Assembly (NCBI GenBank): GCA_017519685.1
Contig: JAFWRV010000223.1
Span: 1-6,932, forward strand
Direction of reading: 5' to 3'
From: Clostridia bacterium
Lineage (GTDB): Bacteria > Bacillota > Clostridia > Oscillospirales > Acutalibacteraceae
Length of the DNA: 6,932 nucleotides
Shown: piece after piece, positions 1 through 5,424 of the stretch
Layout: each line of letters starts with the position of its first letter
How positions within the stretch are numbered: the first letter of the stretch is position 1
Made by a program: the position numbers and the translations under genes
Notes under the pieces: model-generated
Seen by the model: the letters and a program-made list of their open reading frames with translations, nothing else
Told to the model about the DNA's origin: nothing
The model's database searches: none

Positions 1-446
1 CCAAAAAAATGAGCGAAACGAAACGAGAAGAACTCTTTGACATAATAGCGGAAAAGGCATTTGCTTTTTCTGTCGCGAGCGCGAGCGCCCGGGAGGTTGA
101 CGAGGTCAATATCCTTCAGGCGACATTCCTCGCGATGAGAAGGGCGCAGGAGGGGCTGGATGTTCCGGCGGACTTTGCTCTGATTGACGGAAACCGTATG
201 CCGCCTCTTTCGATTGACGCCGAGACCGTTATCAAAGGCGACGCGAAATGCCCGTCGATAGCCGCCGCCTCGATACTGGCGAAGGTCAGCAGGGACAGGT
301 TCATGTATGAGCTTGACATGGAATTCCCCTGCTACTGTTTTGCAAAGCACAAAGGTTACGGAACGAAGCTCCATTATGAAATGATAGAGAAATACGGAAT
401 CTGTGAGCAGCACAGGCGGACTTTTCTGAAAAACATACTTAAATAA
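1..446 (+). CDS. rnhB: Ribonuclease HII, 3' part (5' end outside window)
   Basis: Type 2 ribonuclease H, which removes RNA from RNA-DNA hybrids and single ribonucleotides from DNA in the cytoplasm. The frame is open to the window edge, and codons before the ATG at 9 already read KK, matching the SKK(L/M)SE..RE.LF block of the family, so ATG 9 is internal and the true start lies upstream. Counting from that Met, the third and fourth catalytic acids are visible: D60 in LIDGN and D78 in IKGDAK. The family blocks SIAAASILAKVSRDR, FAKHKGYGTK and the C-terminal HRR.FLK follow. The first two acids (in the DEAGRG-type motif) fall outside the window. The stop is one base before the yraN start, so the two genes are co-transcribed. 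Seen: motifs and truncation by the window edge. Known: family role. Very sure of the identity. Confidence 0.96.
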   Translation, partial: KKMSETKREELFDIIAEKAFAFSVASASAREVDEVNILQATFLAMRRAQEGLDVPADFALIDGNRMPPLSIDAETVIKGDAKCPSIAAASILAKVSRDRFMYELDMEFPCYCFAKHKGYGTKLHYEMIEKYGICEQHRRTFLKNILK

Positions 447-447
447 T

Positions 448-801
448 ATGATTAAAAACAAATCCGGCGTGTGGGGAGAAATCTACACCGCGCGTTATCT
501 CAGGGATAACGGATATAAAATAATCTCATCGGATTTTTCGAGCCGTTACGGCGAAATCGACATTATCGCGATGAAAAACGGGATTCTGAGTTTCGTTGAG
601 GTCAAGGCAAGGGATGAAAACACGCCGATCAGACCTATGGAAGCGGTTGATGCCGGGAAGCAGGAGCGTCTTGAGCACGCGGCGCAGAGTTTTCTTTCTT
701 ACACAAAACTTGACTGCGAAACGAGATTTGACGTCTGCGAGGTTTATCTCGACAAAGACAGAAAGCCTGTTAAAATCAATTACATAGAAAACGCATTCTG
801 A
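448..801 (+). CDS. yraN: YraN/UPF0102 family nuclease-like protein
   Basis: A 117-residue protein of the YraN (UPF0102) family, which has a restriction-endonuclease-like PD-(D/E)XK fold. Its exact role is not established; links to DNA processing or recombination have been proposed. Visible family features are G-x-x-GE at residues 7-11, GEIDII at 35-40 with the putative metal-binding D38, FVEVKAR at 49-55 giving the E51-x-K53 pair, the P..AVDAGKQERL block around 63-75, and RFDV at 93-96. Length is normal for the family. It starts one base after the rnhB stop, a common pairing in bacteria that supports both calls, so translation is probably coupled. Nothing looks broken. I infer a housekeeping role and am confident in the family, not in a biochemical activity. 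Confidence 0.94.
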   Translation: MIKNKSGVWGEIYTARYLRDNGYKIISSDFSSRYGEIDIIAMKNGILSFVEVKARDENTPIRPMEAVDAGKQERLEHAAQSFLSYTKLDCETRFDVCEVYLDKDRKPVKINYIENAF

Positions 802-803
802 AA

Positions 804-810
804 GGGAGGG
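804..810 (+). promoter_or_regulatory. Ribosome binding site that selects a TTG start
   Basis: GGGAGGG lies seven bases (AAAGGTT-type spacer) before the TTG at 817. No ATG or GTG lies closer in frame, so this purine-rich site decides the start of the membrane protein. Confidence 0.6.
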
Positions 811-816
811 AAAGGT

Positions 817-1317
817 TTGGTAGAAAGCGCGGCGGATTATATCGTTGAACTGTTCCGTGACAAAATGCCGGAAGAGCTGATTATATTCATTATTTCGCTT
901 CTCCCCATTCTCGAACTCCGCGGAGGAATGATAGCGGCAAAACTTCTCGGAGTAAAGCTTGCAAAAGCGTTCATTATCTGTTATATAGGAAACATAATCC
1001 CGATACCGTTTATTCTGCTTTTCATCCGCAGGATATTCGCGGCGATGAGAAAAACAAAACGGCTCGGGAAAATAGCGGATAAAATCGAGGAGAAATCGCT
1101 GAAGAAAAAAGACAAAGTGCTGAAATACAAGCAGTGGGGTCTGCTGCTGTTTGTGGCGATACCGTTACCGGGCACCGGGGGATGGACCGGAGCGCTGCTG
1201 GCGGCTCTGCTCGACATACGGCTGAAGACATCCCTTCCCCTGATTGCGCTCGGCGTGCTGATTGCTGACGTGATTATGATGGCGCTGTCCTACGGATTAC
1301 TGGGAATGATATTATAG
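817..1317 (+). CDS. Small multidrug-export family membrane protein (COG2426 type)
   Basis: A 166-residue integral membrane protein of the Sm_multidrug_ex/COG2426 family. The family name suggests small-molecule export, but transport has little direct support. Two signature loops are clear: LPILELRGGM at residues 29-38 and IPLPGTGGWTGAL at 115-127. Hydrophobic segments lie at about 20-32, 50-70, 107-131 and 139-164. A strongly basic, charged stretch at 71-104 (RR..KTKR..EEKSLKKKDK) forms a cytoplasmic loop, probably helical. It starts at TTG 817 behind a good ribosome binding site, 15 bp after yraN, so it is the last gene of the rnhB operon. A strong terminator follows 13 bp after the stop. The length is typical for the family. 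Family is sure; substrate unknown. Confidence 0.92.
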   Translation: MVESAADYIVELFRDKMPEELIIFIISLLPILELRGGMIAAKLLGVKLAKAFIICYIGNIIPIPFILLFIRRIFAAMRKTKRLGKIADKIEEKSLKKKDKVLKYKQWGLLLFVAIPLPGTGGWTGALLAALLDIRLKTSLPLIALGVLIADVIMMALSYGLLGMIL

Positions 1318-1330
1318 TTTTATATGATAA

Positions 1331-1367
1331 GGAGCGGCGATGTGGTTATCGCCGCTCCCGATTTTTT
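1331..1367 (+). terminator. Rho-independent terminator of the rnhB operon
   Basis: A perfect 11-bp stem (GGAGCGGCGAT at 1331-1341 pairing with ATCGCCGCTCC at 1348-1358) with loop GTGGTT is followed by CGA and six T residues (1362-1367). It begins 13 bp after the stop of the membrane protein and ends the three-gene operon. Confidence 0.93.
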
Positions 1368-1377
1368 ATGCATAACG

Positions 1378-1614
1378 AACCGTAGGGCAAGCATTCATGC
1401 TTGCCGCCACAAGGATGTCCGTGAGGACAGTAGGGGCGATTATCAATCGCCCGGCGGGAATACACGAAATTATAACGGGGTAAATAAGGTATTATTTTTC
1501 GCCACACCCGCCCAGCGGGCTTTGCCCCTCGGAAAACATGGTCGTCTCTCTCGCTTCGTCGTCACAAGCTCCGCATATCCTTTTGGCGGGCGATTGATAA
1601 TCGCCCCTACGGTT
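1378..1614. repeat. Modular inverted-repeat block of small hairpins (MITE/REP-like)
   Basis: A 237-bp block bounded by AACCGTAGGG (1378-1387) and its exact reverse complement CCCTACGGTT (1605-1614). Inside, a 24-bp segment at 1430-1453 recurs as a perfect reverse complement at 1587-1610. Each copy is itself a hairpin (GGGCGATT-ATC-AATCGCCC). Two further hairpins sit at the left: GCAAGCAT-TC-ATGCTTGC (1388-1405) and TGTCC-GTGA-GGACA (1416-1429). The reading frame open from 1324 to 1632 runs through the operon terminator and these palindromes and is not a credible gene. No target-site duplication is obvious. I infer a non-autonomous repeat family of the host; multi-copy status cannot be checked from one window. 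Confidence 0.75.
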
Positions 1615-1628
1615 GGTGTCGCGACAAA

Positions 1629-1656
1629 ATAAAAAATCGGAGCGAAGCGACCCTCG
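1629..1656 (-). terminator. Possible minus-strand terminator of the XRE-sigma operon
   Basis: Read on the minus strand, an imperfect hairpin with ends AATCG and CGATT, around GAGGGTCGCTTCGCTC, runs into six T residues. It lies about 210 bp beyond the sigma-gene stop, and no better minus-strand terminator is seen nearer. The stem is only five perfect pairs plus weaker inner pairing, so the call is tentative. Confidence 0.3.
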
Positions 1657-1691
1657 ATTATTCATTATTCATTATTCATTATTAATTATTC
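1657..1691. repeat. Tandem 7-bp repeat, five units
   Basis: Five consecutive heptamers of ATTATTC; four are perfect and the fourth reads ATTATTA. Similar ATTCATT-like sequence follows without a clean period. It is an AT-rich simple repeat in the gene-free stretch, a candidate for length variation by slippage. Confidence 0.8.
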
Positions 1692-1821
1692 ATTTCATTA
1701 TGAATTATGCATAGGTAATTACCGATAAGGAACTTTTCAAAAACAAGCCCAGCCGAGAGCTTGAGATGCTTATTCTATAGTGATTTAACGAATTAAAACT
1801 TATTTTAATTACATAACAGTC
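1692..1821. other. Intergenic DNA, no gene seen, with an AT dyad
   Basis: No credible gene in this stretch. A perfect 8-bp dyad, AATTAAAA (1791-1798) and TTTTAATT (1803-1810), is separated by CTTA. A 21-codon open stretch without a start (about 1714-1776, reading DKELFKNKPSRELEML in its middle) may be a remnant of a lost coding end, but it is too short to assign. Confidence 0.4.
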
Positions 1822-1861
1822 AGCCCCAACCGTAGCTTTTTGTCGCGGTTGGGGCTTTTTT
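1822..1861 (+). terminator. Strong + strand terminator without an obvious gene upstream
   Basis: A perfect 11-bp stem, AGCCCCAACCG (1822-1832) with CGGTTGGGGCT (1846-1856), runs into six T residues (1856-1861). On the minus strand no T run follows, so it acts on + strand transcripts and does not end the minus-strand sigma gene, whose stop lies four bases away. The rnhB operon already has its own terminator 460 bp earlier. Confidence 0.85.
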
Positions 1862-1864
1862 GTT

Positions 1865-2839
1865 TTATTCGGATTCTGTTGCAGGAAGTATTATCAAACC
1901 TTTCGGCAGCGGGCCGTGATCTTCATAAATGTAAAACAGAGCGGATATCAGCTTATCGGTATATACGCATTCAATATCGGAATCATATTCACCCTGCTCG
2001 AAATCAATTTCGAGTTTGCCCGTGCTTTCTCCGCATCTTTCGCTGATTATGAAGAAATATTCACATTCGGTTGAGGCGTTGTTTTCTTTTATTAGTTCAA
2101 AATATACGGCAATATAATCTCTGTCGGTAATATATTCTTCTGTTTCTTCGACGGTTATTCTTTCCGGCTTGTCATTAACAATATACGCAAATTCGGGTAT
2201 AAGGCGCTTTCTCAGTTGGGAGAGCGCCTCTTTTTCTGTTTTTAGGGCTTCATCAATAGTTATGTTGAAATGCGCGGCGGTGGATTCACGGGTATGATAA
2301 TCGGTAAGATTATCCAGCCCGAAACGGTAATTAATATACTGCCGCTGCCTGGCAGACAGTTCATCCAGTGCCATATAGATTACAGACTTCTTATGATTTC
2401 TGAAAAACAGTTCCTCGGGAGTGAGATGATAATCATTTTCATAAATCGGCTCGGATTTGATTTTATCGCTTTCAACAGGGTTTAATTTTATCCTTATTCC
2501 CGCTACTTCATCATAATCAATTTCATAAGTCAGAACAGGAAATTTCTTTTGATTTTCGCAATTCTGCTTTTTTAAATAATTGATTATATGATTCTTTATG
2601 CAGTTGCCTGCATAGGTTGTAAAAGCAAAACCCGCTTCGCTGTTATATGTATCTATCGCATTCAAAAAAGCTATAGATGCTTCCTGATGCAAGTCGTCTT
2701 CGTCAATATCCGGACTACCGCATTTTTTATAAGCGGCTTTTTCCATTTTATTTATGAATTTGTAGTTTTTCCCGTAAAGCTTGTTGACTGCCTTTTTATA
2801 TCCCTTTTTCGCTAGAACACATAATTCTTCGTTTGTAAT
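1865..2839 (-). CDS. Sigma-70 family RNA polymerase sigma factor, probable ATT start
   Basis: A sigma-like factor. Counting from the first in-frame ATG (2746; 293 residues), DEDDLHQEASIAFLNAIDTY..AGFAFTTYAGNCIKNHIINYLKK (about 15-60) is sigma region 2, for core binding and -10 recognition. LDELSARQRQYINYRFGL..ESTAAHFNITIDEALKTEKEALSQLRKRL (about 127-182) is region 4, for -35 recognition. About 110 acidic residues of unknown function follow. The frame stays open upstream of that ATG, and 31 more codons read TNEELCVLAKKGYKKAVNKLYGKNYKFINK, a clear sigma region 1.2/2.1 beginning. No ATG, GTG, TTG or CTG exists there, so I place the start at ATT 2837-2839, giving 324 residues. It lies 14 bp after the XRE stop, so it is probably translated by reinitiation or a -1 shift. 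The family is clear; the start and target promoters are inferred. Mobile elements and prophages often carry such factors. Confidence 0.78.
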   Translation of the reverse strand: MTNEELCVLAKKGYKKAVNKLYGKNYKFINKMEKAAYKKCGSPDIDEDDLHQEASIAFLNAIDTYNSEAGFAFTTYAGNCIKNHIINYLKKQNCENQKKFPVLTYEIDYDEVAGIRIKLNPVESDKIKSEPIYENDYHLTPEELFFRNHKKSVIYMALDELSARQRQYINYRFGLDNLTDYHTRESTAAHFNITIDEALKTEKEALSQLRKRLIPEFAYIVNDKPERITVEETEEYITDRDYIAVYFELIKENNASTECEYFFIISERCGESTGKLEIDFEQGEYDSDIECVYTDKLISALFYIYEDHGPLPKGLIILPATESE

Positions 2840-2853
2840 ATTCTTTTTCGTTT

Positions 2854-3645
2854 TTAACCCTTCTTCATATCATTCGCAAACAGCGGGACAAATGCCGCTA
2901 CCAAATTACTTCTCATTTCTTCTGTCAAATAATGTCTGGATGCTATTGCGTCAACAACTCCGGTTGCAAGTCTGTCGGCGTTTATTCTGCGGATTGCAAG
3001 ATTATGTTTGCCGACGGATTGCTCCAGTGCGGCGACAATCTCCCGCGTGTTCTTTTCTTCCTTTTTGGTATATGATTTCATTCCCGATTTGATATCGATA
3101 ATCATATTTGAGAACATATTCTGTATAGCTGTCAGATCAAAATCGGTATGAGGATATTTAACGGTCTGTATATCATGAGCCGCTTCTTCGGAGTAGTCGT
3201 TTCGCATATATCCGACTATTCGTGAAACTTCATCAAAAATTGTATTCTGAACACAGGCGCCGGCTGTTACCGCATCTGTGAAATACAGAGCCAGGGCGAT
3301 TGAAAAATTGCCGAAATCGGGATGCTCAATCAGCATATTGACTATATCCGCATCAACCTCTCCGGAGCAGAGCTTTTTCGCGGCAGCGGATGAAATACCC
3401 AGTTTCTTCAAATCATAATTGACCGATGATCTGTCATTGGATAATCCAAACAGATAATCCATAGATACGCCGAAGTAACCGGCAAGGGATAAGGCAAGGT
3501 CGCTTTTAATGGTTTTGCCGTTTTCTATTTTGCTGATTGTCCCCTTATCAATTCCGAAAACATCTCCCAGTTCTTGCTGAGACAGAGTACGTTCCCGGCG
3601 AAGGTCTCTTACTCTTTCGCCAAGCATTCCTTTTAAATTTTCCAC
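2854..3645 (-). CDS. XRE-family helix-turn-helix regulator
   Basis: A 263-residue DNA-binding regulator with an N-terminal Cro/C1-type HTH at residues 8-62: LGERVRDLRRERTLSQQELG, then DVFGIDKGTISKIENGK, then ALSLAGYFGVSMDYLFGLS. The remaining 200 residues, mostly helical in appearance, match no domain I can name and may serve for dimerisation or signal sensing. Translation starts at GTG 3645, preceded by AGAGGTGA at a seven-base distance; the internal Met at codon 7 is a less well placed alternative. The sigma factor frame overlaps its 3' end, so the two form one unit transcribed away from the recombinase module. The upstream region carries a promoter-like block duplicated 293 bp away, and TGCAAC sites that are candidate operators for this or another regulator. 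HTH identity is sure; the regulated genes are unknown. A role as repressor of the adjoining element is inference. Confidence 0.88.
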   Translation of the reverse strand: MENLKGMLGERVRDLRRERTLSQQELGDVFGIDKGTISKIENGKTIKSDLALSLAGYFGVSMDYLFGLSNDRSSVNYDLKKLGISSAAAKKLCSGEVDADIVNMLIEHPDFGNFSIALALYFTDAVTAGACVQNTIFDEVSRIVGYMRNDYSEEAAHDIQTVKYPHTDFDLTAIQNMFSNMIIDIKSGMKSYTKKEEKNTREIVAALEQSVGKHNLAIRRINADRLATGVVDAIASRHYLTEEMRSNLVAAFVPLFANDMKKG

Positions 3646-3651
3646 TCGAAA

Positions 3652-3660
3652 TCACCTCTT
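3652..3660 (-). promoter_or_regulatory. Ribosome binding site selecting the GTG start of the XRE gene
   Basis: On the minus strand AAGAGGTGA ends seven bases before GTG 3645. Codon 7 is an ATG but lacks such a site, so the GTG is preferred. Confidence 0.65.
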
Positions 3661-3663
3661 TTT

Positions 3664-3768
3664 TATGCAATTCTGCAACTTTTTATATTAACCGAAACAT
3701 AATTTACGCATTTTTGCAACATAGACGTTTTTTACACTGCTCAACTGTATAATTATATTGGGAAGGGA
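3664..3768. repeat. Control-region direct repeat, copy A
   Basis: The 58-bp core at 3703-3760 matches 3996-4053 at 47 of 58 positions with no gaps, and similarity extends left to a GCAACTTTTT at 3675. The 3' end, TCAACTGTATAATTATATTG (3741-3760), is identical in both copies. It lies between the XRE start and the recombinase module and contains promoter-like elements. Confidence 0.85.
3731..3759 (+). promoter_or_regulatory. Candidate + strand promoter in copy A
   Basis: TTTACA (3731-3736), a 17-bp spacer and TATATT (3754-3759). A second -10 candidate, TATAAT, is at 3748-3753 but without a good -35. It would transcribe into the gene-free region towards the small HTH gene. Confidence 0.45.
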
Positions 3769-3785
3769 AATAAAATAGCATTTAA

Positions 3786-3798
3786 GGACAGATTGTCC
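3786..3798. promoter_or_regulatory. Operator-like palindrome
   Basis: GGACA-GAT-TGTCC is a perfect dyad. Its right part GATTGTC recurs at 3831-3837, 40 bp on, on the same face of the helix if B-form. It could be bound by the XRE protein or another regulator; no binding evidence is available from sequence alone. Confidence 0.4.
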
Positions 3799-3956
3799 AA
3801 ATGGGATTACAGTATAGCAAACAAATGTTCGATTGTCAATAGTAATTATCATATTGCAAAAAGAAATATCAAAAATAATTTCAAAATACCACAAGGATAA
3901 CTATTTATTGTAGCGTTATTAATATCAAAAACTATATCTTGATTTCAGCATTTTTG

Positions 3957-4061
3957 TTGCATTTTTTGCAACTTTTTGACATTGGGTAAATAATCTTTAC
4001 GCATTTCGGCAACATGGCAGTTTTTTCGGAGGGTCAACTGTATAATTATATTGGAAAGAGA
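3957..4061. repeat. Control-region direct repeat, copy B
   Basis: Second copy of the promoter-like block, 293 bp from the first and in the same orientation, nearest the small HTH gene. Unlike copy A it carries ACTTTTTGACA (3971-3981), an exact match to the inner half-site of the putative inversion sites downstream. Confidence 0.85.
4041..4052 (+). promoter_or_regulatory. Candidate + strand -10 region in copy B
   Basis: TATAAT (4041-4046) and TATATT (4047-4052) lie in the block that is identical to copy A. The -35 candidates at the right distance (CAGTTT or TTTCGG) are poor, so either an activator or a dedicated sigma factor may be required. Transcripts would start near 4055-4060 and read the hairpin-rich leader before the 70-residue protein. 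Confidence 0.4.
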
Positions 4062-4310
4062 GATACGCCGGGTGCTGAAAACAATTCATTTTTTCAATGA
4101 ATCTGCATTTTTATCATTTTTGAGTATTGTTTACTTTGAAATGAAAAACACTTCTTATTTGCGGCAATCGCAGGAATGAGAAGTGAATGTGTAATGTTGT
4201 TAATTATTACTTTTGTTTGCAAAAAACAATCAAATAAAATGGAAAAACATCGGATAGAAATCTCCGGAACGGGTCAGAGGTCGTTCGGAGAAAACCTATC
4301 CGGTTTTTTT
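4055..4310 (+). ncRNA. Candidate structured leader or small RNA
   Basis: Between the copy B promoter and the terminator-like hairpin there is no gene but a chain of hairpins. They are TTCATT/AATGAA (4085-4101); a long stem CACTTCTTATT (4149-4159) with AATGAGAAGTG (4175-4185) plus inner TGCG/CGCA and loop GCAAT; TTGTTT/AAACAA (about 4214-4230); and the terminal structure at 4249-4310. I do not recognise a known riboswitch. It may be an attenuated leader for the 70-residue protein and recombinase, or a free small RNA. Transcription is inferred. Confidence 0.35.
4249..4310 (+). terminator. Two-part hairpin terminator or attenuator before the HTH-recombinase genes
   Basis: The outer stem CGGATAG (4251-4257) pairs with CTATCCG (4296-4302). 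The inner stem TCTCCG-G-AACG (4261-4271, one bulged G) pairs with CGTTCGGAGA (4282-4291). Seven T residues follow (4304-4310). It ends 29 bp before the start codon of the 70-residue protein, a position typical for attenuation of the downstream genes. Confidence 0.75.
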
Positions 4311-4326
4311 ATAAATCTATCACGAA

Positions 4327-4334
4327 AGGTGGTG
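4327..4334 (+). promoter_or_regulatory. Ribosome binding site of the small HTH gene
   Basis: AAAGGTGGTGA ends a few bases before ATG 4340. The same GGTGGTGA string precedes the methyltransferase gene at 5425, although the spacing differs. Confidence 0.6.
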
Positions 4335-4339
4335 AAATT

Positions 4340-4552
4340 ATGAGCATAAACATAGCCAATCAAATCAAGTCTGTTATCGTTGCCGAAGGATATACCATGA
4401 AGCAAGTGCTAGATATGCTTGTTTATGAATACGGCTGGAGCGAAAGCCTGTCCAATTTCAGCCGTAAACTGCATACGGGCAAAATCAAGTATGCCGAAGT
4501 GCTGCAGATAGCGGAAGTGCTTGGGTATGAAATATCCTGGCAGAAGCATTAA
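4340..4552 (+). CDS. Small HTH-like protein, 70 residues
   Basis: A 70-residue protein resembling the short Cro-like HTH proteins of clostridial genomes. Residues about 4-14 (IANQIKSVIVA) form helix 1. EGYTMKQVLDMLVYEYGWSESLSNFSRKLHTGKIKYAEVLQIAEVLGYEI (16-65) has the layout of an HTH: a TMKQ turn, a LSNFSRKLHTGKI recognition segment and a C-terminal YAEVLQIAEVLGYE helix. There is no signal peptide or membrane segment. It starts behind AAAGGTGGTG, just after a terminator-like hairpin, and the serine recombinase follows 59 bp downstream on the same strand with no terminator between them. I infer a regulator or directionality partner of the recombinase. The fold is deduced from pattern only, and the function is unknown. 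Confidence 0.75.
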   Translation: MSINIANQIKSVIVAEGYTMKQVLDMLVYEYGWSESLSNFSRKLHTGKIKYAEVLQIAEVLGYEISWQKH

Positions 4553-4605
4553 CCGTTGAAAAACAAAAACAATGAAAGGATGATTCTATAAGAAGAAGGA
4601 GCTGA

Positions 4606-5241
<636 letters not shown>

Positions 5242-5254
<13 letters not shown>

Positions 5255-5380
5255 GTAATAAATACATTATTATTTTACACAAATACGGCTTAAAAATCAA
5301 TGATTTTTCATCAATTTTACAGCTAACAACGGGTAGCCCTCAAAACCCAATAATCAGGACGGACTTTTGTCAAAAAGTAG
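5242..5380. other. Putative invertible promoter segment
   Basis: The segment between the centres of two inverted dyad sites, bounded by a 13-bp perfect inverted repeat (5242-5254 and 5368-5380), with a 113-bp spacer. Because the inner halves are identical, flipping would regenerate both sites exactly. The spacer has no gene. It holds a -10 candidate near its left end and a weak AT hairpin (AAAAATC-AAT-GATTTTT, 5292-5308). I infer a recombinase-driven on/off switch for the downstream methyltransferase operon; inversion itself has not been shown. Confidence 0.6.
5249..5276 (+). promoter_or_regulatory. Promoter candidate reading into the methyltransferase operon
   Basis: A consensus -35 TTGACA (5249-5254), a 16-bp spacer and TATTTT (5271-5276). 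The -35 is the inner end of the left recombination site and the -10 lies in the invertible spacer. Transcription would begin near 5284 and reach the ATG at 5425. Confidence 0.55.
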
Positions 5381-5391
5381 AACTTTTGACA
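5368..5391 (+). other. Putative recombinase crossover site, right
   Basis: A 24-bp dyad with left half TGTCAAAAAGT, centre AG and right half AACTTTTGACA. The centre AG is the reverse complement of the CT in the left site, which sets the two sites in inverted orientation. In RNA the site can form a hairpin in the leader of the downstream operon. Confidence 0.7.
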
Positions 5392-5424
5392 TAGGTCTTT
5401 ATTTTTTTATGCGGTGGTGAGGGT

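Noticed and set aside
1324..1632. Open frame of 102 codons on the + strand
   Set aside because: It runs through the operon terminator and the palindromic repeat block and has no coding character; similar frames arise whenever this kind of repeat is translated.
1657..1691. CRISPR-like array
   Set aside because: The repeat unit is 7 bp without spacers; no CRISPR array, tRNA or rRNA gene was seen in the window.
1714..1776. Possible C-terminal remnant reading DKELFKNKPSRELEML
   Set aside because: Only 21 codons, bounded by stops on both sides, and not assignable to a family from memory.
3801..3842. 13-codon ATG open frame inside the control region
   Set aside because: No properly spaced ribosome binding site, and it overlaps the operator-like repeats.
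3688..3894. Minus-strand open frame of 68 codons upstream of the XRE gene
   Set aside because: It lies across the repeated promoter block, has AT-driven composition and no recognisable domain.
3760..3899. Open + frame reading FKDRLSKWDYSIANKCSIVNSNYHIAK after a GGAAGGG
   Set aside because: The codon after the purine-rich site is ATA, and no ATG, GTG or well placed TTG exists. The Asn/Lys/Ile-rich composition is what AT-rich noncoding DNA gives. It could be a remnant, but support is too thin to list as a gene.
5386..5413. Second promoter starting from TTGACA in the outer right half-site
   Set aside because: At 16-17 bp the -10 position reads TATGCG or ATGCGG, and the start would fall on the ribosome binding site of the next gene.
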